Source of the DNA: DASQPR01 sp963831705
GTDB taxonomy: Bacteria; Actinomycetota; Actinomycetes; Mycobacteriales; Micromonosporaceae
NCBI GenBank assembly: GCA_963831705.1
Contig: CAWHRE010000010.1
Span: forward strand, 806,001 to 870,000
Reading direction: 5' to 3'
DNA: 64,000 bases
The notes below the pieces were generated by a model. The model saw nothing but the letters and a program-made list of their open reading frames with translations. It searched no databases and was not told the origin of the DNA. The position numbers were made by a program, and so were the translations under genes. How positions within the stretch are numbered: position 1 is the stretch's first letter; each line of letters opens with the position of its first letter. Below, piece by piece: positions 59,155-64,000 of the stretch.

Positions 59155-60717
59155 ATGGCGAGTCAGAACACGGGATCCGGTTCCAACAAGACCCTCGTCC
59201 TGACGGCGATGATTTTCGCGGTCTCGATGACGTTCATCGATCAGACGATCGTCTCGATCGCGGCACCCCAAATCCAGCATGAACTCGGCCTGACCAACAC
59301 CGGCGTGCAATGGGCGGTCAACGCGTACCTCCTGACGCTCGCCGCGTTCTTCGCGTTTGGTGGACGTCTCGGCGACACCGTCGGCCACCGCAAGATGGTG
59401 GTTTTAGGAGTGATCATCTTCGCGGGCGCAAGCGCGCTTTGCGGCCTCACGCCGAAAGGAGGCGCGGCCGAGGCGTGGCTGATCACGTTCCGGGCGATCC
59501 AGGGGGTCGGTGGCGCGTTGATGTATCCGGCCGCGCTGGCGATCGTGGTCAACACGTACCCGCTACGGGAGCGTGGCCGGGCGCTCGCGCTGTTTTTCGG
59601 CATTGCCGGCGGTCTGACCGCGGTCGGCCCAATCCTCGGCGGATATCTGGCGGAGTGGACGTGGCGCGCGATCTTCTGGGTCAACATCCCGGTCGCGCTG
59701 ATTGCCCTGGCGCTGATAGCGGTGTCAAAGCCGACCACGGTGAGCCAACCGGCGAAAATGGACTATCGCGGCGTCGTCCTGATCGCGGCCGGTGTCGGGC
59801 TCAGCGTCATCGGCTTCCAGCAATCCAATATTTGGGGTTGGGACAACGTCGCTACATGGGCGTGCATCATCGTCGGACTCGCGCTCCTCGTCGTCTTCTA
59901 CTTTGTGGAGCGGCGTACGGAGTCGCCGCTGATCTCGGTCGGCATCTTCAAAATCCGGCCGTTCCTGGTCGAGAACATCGTGCTCGGCATCTCGATGCTC
60001 GTGTTCGTGCCGGTGTTCTTCTTCGCCAGCGTGTACGCGCAGGTGGCGCTCGGAAAGACGGCGTCGCAAGCCGGTCTGTTCCTGCTCTACTTCTTCATCG
60101 GTTTCGTCATCGCGGCCCAGATCGGCGGCCGAATGCTCGATCGCGGCGGAGCGAAACGCCCGGTCGTACTCGGATGCGTGCTCGCCGCGGTCGGCTTCTA
60201 CCTCTGGGGAACGGAAGTCACGACGCTGAGCTTCGGCAAGCAGGAGTGGTACATCATCCTGGCCGGTGCGGGCATCGGATTCATGCTCGGACCAGCGAGT
60301 ACGGATGCGGTGAACCGGGCGTCGCGACTCTCGTACGGCGAGGCGACCGGCATCACGCAGACGGTCCGGAACTACGCCGCCAGCCTCGGGCTCGCGATCC
60401 TCGGCACGATCTTCGTGTCGTCGCTCAAGTCGCGCGTCACGTCGTCACTTGTGTCCATGGGCGCACCGCATAACCAGGCCGTCCGTCAGGCAGCTTCGAT
60501 CGCGCAGGAGTCGCAGGGTGCCGGCGGCTCTTCCGGGTCAGGTTCGATTCCGCACTTCATCCAGCTCGACTTCGCGTACGCGACGCGGTCGGTCCTGTTC
60601 GTGATGGCCGGCATCATGGCGGCGGCCGCGATCGTCGCGATTTCCGGTCTCAAACAGGGGGTCCAGCAGGAGCACGACCCAGAGCAGATGGACGCCGGCT
60701 CGGCCGCGGCTCGGTGA
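59155..60717 (+). CDS. MFS transporter, DHA2 (14-helix) family
   Basis: About 520 residues (ATG 59155, MASQNTGSGSNKTLVLTAM; ATG 59146 adds three). Around fourteen membrane helices. Signatures: MTFIDQTIVSIAAPQIQHEL (motif D1), FGGRLGDTVGHRKMVVLGVI (motif A), AIQGVGGALMYPAALAIVVN (motif B) and FGIAGGLTAVGPILGGYLAE (motif C of exporters). It is an EmrB/QacA-type H+ antiporter, probably for drugs or metabolites. The last 60 residues include a Gly/Ser-rich extracytoplasmic loop and an acidic tail. The substrate cannot be predicted. Confidence 0.9.
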   Translation: MASQNTGSGSNKTLVLTAMIFAVSMTFIDQTIVSIAAPQIQHELGLTNTGVQWAVNAYLLTLAAFFAFGGRLGDTVGHRKMVVLGVIIFAGASALCGLTPKGGAAEAWLITFRAIQGVGGALMYPAALAIVVNTYPLRERGRALALFFGIAGGLTAVGPILGGYLAEWTWRAIFWVNIPVALIALALIAVSKPTTVSQPAKMDYRGVVLIAAGVGLSVIGFQQSNIWGWDNVATWACIIVGLALLVVFYFVERRTESPLISVGIFKIRPFLVENIVLGISMLVFVPVFFFASVYAQVALGKTASQAGLFLLYFFIGFVIAAQIGGRMLDRGGAKRPVVLGCVLAAVGFYLWGTEVTTLSFGKQEWYIILAGAGIGFMLGPASTDAVNRASRLSYGEATGITQTVRNYAASLGLAILGTIFVSSLKSRVTSSLVSMGAPHNQAVRQAASIAQESQGAGGSSGSGSIPHFIQLDFAYATRSVLFVMAGIMAAAAIVAISGLKQGVQQEHDPEQMDAGSAAAR

Positions 60718-60771
60718 CCCTTTCCGCACCTGGTCGACCATCATGGTGGCGCACTCCGATGTCGTCGGCAA

Positions 60772-60844
60772 GATCGAGGAGCACGGAACGGTACGGGCGC
60801 AATTCTCCACCAATTGCGACGCCACCGTTCCGCCGTTCCCGATC
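60772..60844. repeat. Palindromic repeat family D, copy 1
   Basis: Imperfect inverted repeat from GATCGAGGAGCACGGAACGG to CCGTTCCGCCGTTCCCGATC around GCAATTCTCCACCAATTGC. Copy 2 at 61512 shares CGGTACGGGCG(C/T)AATT and AATT(G/A)CGACGC at the same positions. Confidence 0.75.
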
Positions 60845-60889
60845 AAGGCCGCCGTGCGTGACGGGGGCGAACTGGGGCACACTCACCCC

Positions 60890-61508
60890 ATGTCCGACGA
60901 GAACTCATTCCATCCGCCCACCGCAGAGCAGTTCGCCGCCTCGTATCTCGGTACGCCGCCGTGGGAGATTGGCCGTCCGCAGCAGCCCTTTCTCGATGTC
61001 CGCGATCAGATACGCGGCCGCGTCCTCGACGCCGGGTGCGGTACCGGTGAACTTGCCCTGATGGTGGCGGCCGACGGCCACGACGCGACCGGTATCGACG
61101 GGGCCGAGAGCGCGATCGAGATCGCCCGGTGCCGCGCCACGGAACGCAGACCTCACCGTCGAATTCCGGGTCGGCAATGTGCTCGAGATGGCTGGTCGTT
61201 TTCCGACACCGTTCGACACCGTCTTGGACTCCGGGCTGCTGCACGTATTCGATCCGGCGGCCCGCGCTCGCTACGTCGCCCAGCTCGCTGCGATCACCGC
61301 ACCCGGTGGCGAGGTGATGGTGCTGTGCTTCAGCAACCGCCAGCCCGGAACGTGGGGTCCGTACCGGCTGAGCGAAGACGATCTACACGCCGCGTTCGCC
61401 GATGGATGGCGCGTGAAGTCGATCGAGCCGGCCACGTTCGCGCAGGCTGACCAGGCCAGCGCCGTACCTTCGGCCGAGGCGTGGTTCGCCCGGATCCGAC
61501 GCCACTGA
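60890..61508 (+). pseudogene. SAM-dependent methyltransferase, one frame interruption
   Basis: About 205 residues after removing one extra base near 61148. Start MSDENSFHPPTAEQFAASYL, then PPWEIGRPQQPFLDV, the SAM-binding motif VLDAGCGTGELALMVAADGH, ATGIDGAESAIEIARCRATE, VEFRVGNVLEMAGRFPTPFD and TVLDSGLLHVFDPAARARYV. This is a class I methyltransferase of the small-molecule type (thiopurine/tellurite-like group); substrate unknown. It is the only gene outside 30-47 kb with a frame interruption. It converges with the acyl-CoA dehydrogenase across a family D palindrome. Confidence 0.82.
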
Positions 61509-61511
61509 GCT

Positions 61512-61587
61512 TGATCAGGAAGTGCGCAACGGTACGGGCGTAATTCCGGCTCGAATTACGACGCTAGCGTTGCGCCGTTCCTGATCA
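61512..61587. repeat. Palindromic repeat family D, copy 2
   Basis: TGATCAGGAA and TTCCTGATCA form the ends; inner segments GCGCAACGG...CGTTGCGC and CGTAATTC/GAATTACG also pair. It fills the gap between convergent genes and includes the stop codon of the acyl-CoA dehydrogenase. Confidence 0.85.
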
Positions 61588-62742
61588 TGCTCGCTTGAGG
61601 AGTTCCCGGGCCATTACGATCCGCTGGACCTGGTTCGTACCTTCGTAGATCTGGGTGATCTTGGCGTCCCGCATCATGCGCTCGACCGGATAGTCCTTCG
61701 TGTACCCGTACCCGCCGAGGATCTGGACCGCGTCCGTCGTGATCTCCATCGCCACATCGGAGGCGAAGCATTTCGCGGCCGCACCGAAGTACGTCAGGTC
61801 GGCATCGCCCCGCTCGGACTTGGCCGCCGCCACGTACGTCATCTGCCGGGCCGCCTCGAGCTTCATGCCCATGTCCGCGATCATGAACTGGATGCCCTGG
61901 AACTCGGCGATCGCCTTGCCGAACTGCATGCGCTCCTTCGCGTACGCGGCGGCGAAGTCGAGCGCGCCCTGGGCGATACCGACGGCCTGGGCGGCGATCG
62001 TCACGCGAGTGTGGTCGAGCGTACGCATCGCGGTCGCGAAGCCGGTGCCCTCGGCGCCGATCATCCGGGTCGCCGGAATGCGTACGTTGTCCAGATAGAC
62101 CTCGCGCGTCGGCGAACCCTTGATGCCGAGCTTCCGTTCCGGTGCGCCGAAGCTCACACCCGCATCGCTCTTCTCCACCACGAACGCGGAAATGCCCTTC
62201 GTACGCGCGGTCGGGTCGGTGGACGCGAACACCGTGTAGAACTCGGAGACGCCGGCGTTCGTGATCCAGCGCTTCGCACCGTTGAGTACGTAGTGATCTC
62301 CGTCGCGTACCGCCCGGGTCGTCATGCCGCCCGCGTCGCTGCCCGCACCCGGCTCGGAAAGGCAGTACGAGAACATCGCCTCGCCGCTCGCGACCTTCGT
62401 CAGGTACGCCCGTTTGAGCTCTTCGGAGCCGGCCAGGATGAGCGGCAGCGTGCCGAGCTTGTTGACCGCCGGGATCAGCGAGGACGACGCGCAGGCGCGG
62501 GCCACCTCCTCGATCACGATCGCGGTGGCCAGCGCGTCGGCTTCGGCTCCGCCGTACGCGGCCGGGATGTGCGGGGCATGGAAGTCGCTGGCACGAAGCG
62601 CGTCGTACGAGGCCTGCGGAAACTCGCTCGCCTCGTCGGCGTGGGCGGCGTTCGGGGCAACCTTCGCGTCGCATACTTCCCGCACGGCCGCTCGGATCGC
62701 GTCATGGTCTTCGGTGAGCCGGTAGAGATCGAAATCTGCCAT
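61585..62742 (-). CDS. Acyl-CoA dehydrogenase
   Basis: A 385-residue flavoenzyme for the first oxidation of fatty-acyl or branched-chain acyl-CoA. FAD/substrate motifs: FSYCLSEPGAGSDAGGMTTR, YVLNGAKRWITNAGVSEFYT, FGAPERKLGIKGSPTREVYL, FAAAYAKERMQFGKAIAEFQ and QILGGYGYTKDYPVERMMRD; the catalytic base is the Glu in IYEGTNQVQRIVMAREL. By gene order it matches the FadE25-type enzyme near the mycobacterial manC/GT region. The chain-length preference cannot be read from sequence. Start MADFDLYRLTEDHDAIRA at 62742. Confidence 0.95.
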   Translation of the reverse strand: MADFDLYRLTEDHDAIRAAVREVCDAKVAPNAAHADEASEFPQASYDALRASDFHAPHIPAAYGGAEADALATAIVIEEVARACASSSLIPAVNKLGTLPLILAGSEELKRAYLTKVASGEAMFSYCLSEPGAGSDAGGMTTRAVRDGDHYVLNGAKRWITNAGVSEFYTVFASTDPTARTKGISAFVVEKSDAGVSFGAPERKLGIKGSPTREVYLDNVRIPATRMIGAEGTGFATAMRTLDHTRVTIAAQAVGIAQGALDFAAAYAKERMQFGKAIAEFQGIQFMIADMGMKLEAARQMTYVAAAKSERGDADLTYFGAAAKCFASDVAMEITTDAVQILGGYGYTKDYPVERMMRDAKITQIYEGTNQVQRIVMARELLKRA

Positions 62743-62955
62743 GACATCCCGCCTTCGAGGTCGATGACCAACTCCGCCGTCGGCCTACCGTGCCAACAAT
62801 ACCGACGAGTAACCTGCGAACAAGGTGCGGGACCATGTGATTACCACTATCCTTCGCCGGGCATGATGGTCCGATGCGCGCCTGGCGTGCAATCGGACGT
62901 ATCTAGAATTTCCCCAGCCGCAACCCCCGCGGCAATGCGTGACCGGAGGCAAGGC

Positions 62956-64000
62956 GTGTCGATAGCGTTCCCGACCAACTCGTTGCAGACACCGTTGCGT
63001 CCGCCGTCGGGAGCACACCGACCGCGTCTGACGTTCATCGGTGTCGGATATCTCGGCTCGACGTACGCGATCTGCTTTGCCGATCTGGGTTACGAAGTGC
63101 TTGGCGTGGATGTCGACGCTGACAAGATCGCAACGCTCGCGTCGGGCGAGGTCCCGATCCACGAGCCCGGCCTGGACGAACTCCTCCGCAAGAACCTGTC
63201 GGCCGGGCGCCTGCGCTTCACGACCGATTACGCCGAGGCCGCCGAATTCGGTGACGTGCACTTCATTTGCGTCGGTACGCCGCAGCGCGCCGATGGCATG
63301 GCCGCCGACCTCAGCTACGTCGAGAAGTCGGTGGCGAGTCTCGCGCCGCACCTCACCCGCAAGGCGCTGATCGTCGGCAAGTCCACCGTCCCGGTGGGCA
63401 CCGCAGCCTGGGTCGAGCAGCTGGTCGAGAAGCACGCGCCCGCCGATCTCGGCGTCGAGGTCGCGTGGAGCCCGGAGTTCCTGCGCGAGGGGTACGCGGT
63501 CGAGGACGTCATCCGTCCGGACCGAGTCGTGTTCGGCGTCAAGAGCGAGTGGGCCCGCGACATGCTGTACGCCGCCCACAAGGGCAGCTTCGACCTCGCC
63601 GCGAACGAGGACCGCGAAGTCCCGGTCGTGATCACCGACTTCGCCACCGCCGAACTCGTGAAGGTCGCGGCGAACGCGTTCCTGGCCACGAAGATCTCCT
63701 TCATCAATGCGATGGCCGAGGTGTGTGACGCTGCGCACGCCGATGTGACGCAACTCGCGCGCGCGATCGGTTACGACGCCCGGATCGGCAACAAGTTCCT
63801 GCGCGCCGGCGTCGGCTTCGGTGGCGGCTGCCTCCCGAAAGACATTCGCGCGTTCCAGGCCCGCGCCCAGGAGCTGGGCGTCGGTGAGGCGCTGCGATTC
63901 CTGCACGAGGTCGACCTGATCAACCAGCGCCGCCGGCAGAAGGTCGTCGAGATCGCGGCGGAGATGCTCGATCGCCCGGTTGGTCCGGCCGGTGCGGATC
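62956..64000 (+). CDS. ugd: UDP-glucose 6-dehydrogenase, 5' part
   Basis: The first ~348 residues of a UDP-sugar dehydrogenase running off the window; it makes UDP-glucuronate for envelope polysaccharides. GTG 62956 follows GGAGGCAAG. After a short Pro/Arg N-terminal tail comes the NAD motif LTFIGVGYLGSTYAICFADL, then VPIHEPGLDELLRKNLSAGR, VHFICVGTPQRADGMAADLS, ALIVGKSTVPVGTA, EVAWSPEFLREGYAVEDVIR, ELVKVAANAFLATKISFINA and the catalytic Cys in GVGFGGGCLPKDIRAFQARA. The opposite-strand ORF of similar length is a shadow. Confidence 0.94.
   Translation, partial: MSIAFPTNSLQTPLRPPSGAHRPRLTFIGVGYLGSTYAICFADLGYEVLGVDVDADKIATLASGEVPIHEPGLDELLRKNLSAGRLRFTTDYAEAAEFGDVHFICVGTPQRADGMAADLSYVEKSVASLAPHLTRKALIVGKSTVPVGTAAWVEQLVEKHAPADLGVEVAWSPEFLREGYAVEDVIRPDRVVFGVKSEWARDMLYAAHKGSFDLAANEDREVPVVITDFATAELVKVAANAFLATKISFINAMAEVCDAAHADVTQLARAIGYDARIGNKFLRAGVGFGGGCLPKDIRAFQARAQELGVGEALRFLHEVDLINQRRRQKVVEIAAEMLDRPVGPAGAD

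Noticed and set aside
62785..63906. Long minus-strand ORF of 373 codons
   Set aside because: It mirrors the coding frame of UDP-glucose dehydrogenase and has no family pattern; shadow ORF of high-GC DNA.

Overview
The window is high-GC chromosomal DNA from an actinobacterium. It has dense genes, GC-rich third positions, GTG/TTG starts, the MtrA-MtrB-LpqB signalling set, a WhiB regulator, coenzyme F420 biosynthesis (FbiC, CofD, CofE) and Kgd-type 2-oxoglutarate metabolism. From memory, gene order from the Rv3235-like gene and secA through hpf, comF, lpqB, mtrB, mtrA, ahcY, manA, SIS isomerase, manB, DUF3499, metallopeptidase, whiB, cofD, cofE, manC to an acyl-CoA dehydrogenase follows the Mycobacterium tuberculosis Rv3235-Rv3274 neighbourhood. 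No rRNA, tRNA, CRISPR array, transposase or phage gene was seen. I cannot name the genus.

Layout. 1-8.8 kb: 3' part of kgd, a DUF6104 protein, two related secreted proteins (one a PstS-like/WxL-like fusion), pruA, a polytopic membrane protein and DUF6912. 9-17 kb: a small HTH protein, Rv3235-like protein, SecA, two double-GNAT acetyltransferases and a Ca2+/H+ exchanger. 17-31 kb: hpf, comF, lpqB-mtrB-mtrA, ahcY, manA, a CDF transporter, SIS isomerase, Trm112 and manB. 30.5-42.3 kb: an accessory block edged by palindromic repeats, with an AbiEi-like remnant, an aldehyde dehydrogenase and a putrescine/GABA-type catabolic cassette (aminobutyraldehyde dehydrogenase, GABA transaminase, MFS exporter, APC permease, Lrp regulator, class III aminotransferase, FAD amine oxidase). 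42.4-52.9 kb: DUF3499, metallopeptidase-like gene, WhiB, F420 genes, NUDIX, manC, a glycosyltransferase and a TIGR03089 protein. 53-64 kb: a 3-oxoacid CoA-transferase pair, a membrane protein, two secreted acid-type peptidases (S53 and G1), a ferredoxin-reductase-like flavoprotein, a DHA2 transporter, a methyltransferase, an acyl-CoA dehydrogenase and the start of a UDP-glucose dehydrogenase.

Two features are not explained by the gene list. (1) Between 30.6 and 46.9 kb, plus one site at 61.1 kb, about 60 small frame interruptions hit eleven genes while the protein sequence stays recognisable on both sides. The first 30 kb and several genes inside the affected zone have none. Most events are one extra base. 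Local sequence error is the simplest explanation, but the pattern deserves checking. (2) At least four families of dispersed intergenic palindromes (6, 2, 3 and 2 copies) and one minisatellite occur here, many at the edges of the accessory block.

Functionally, MtrA/MtrB/LpqB, ManA/SIS/ManB/ManC, the glycosyltransferase and Ugd serve envelope signalling and nucleotide-sugar supply. FbiC, CofD and CofE build F420. AhcY recycles S-adenosylhomocysteine. PruA, the polyamine/GABA cassette and the CoA-transferase feed nitrogen compounds and organic acids into central metabolism near Kgd.
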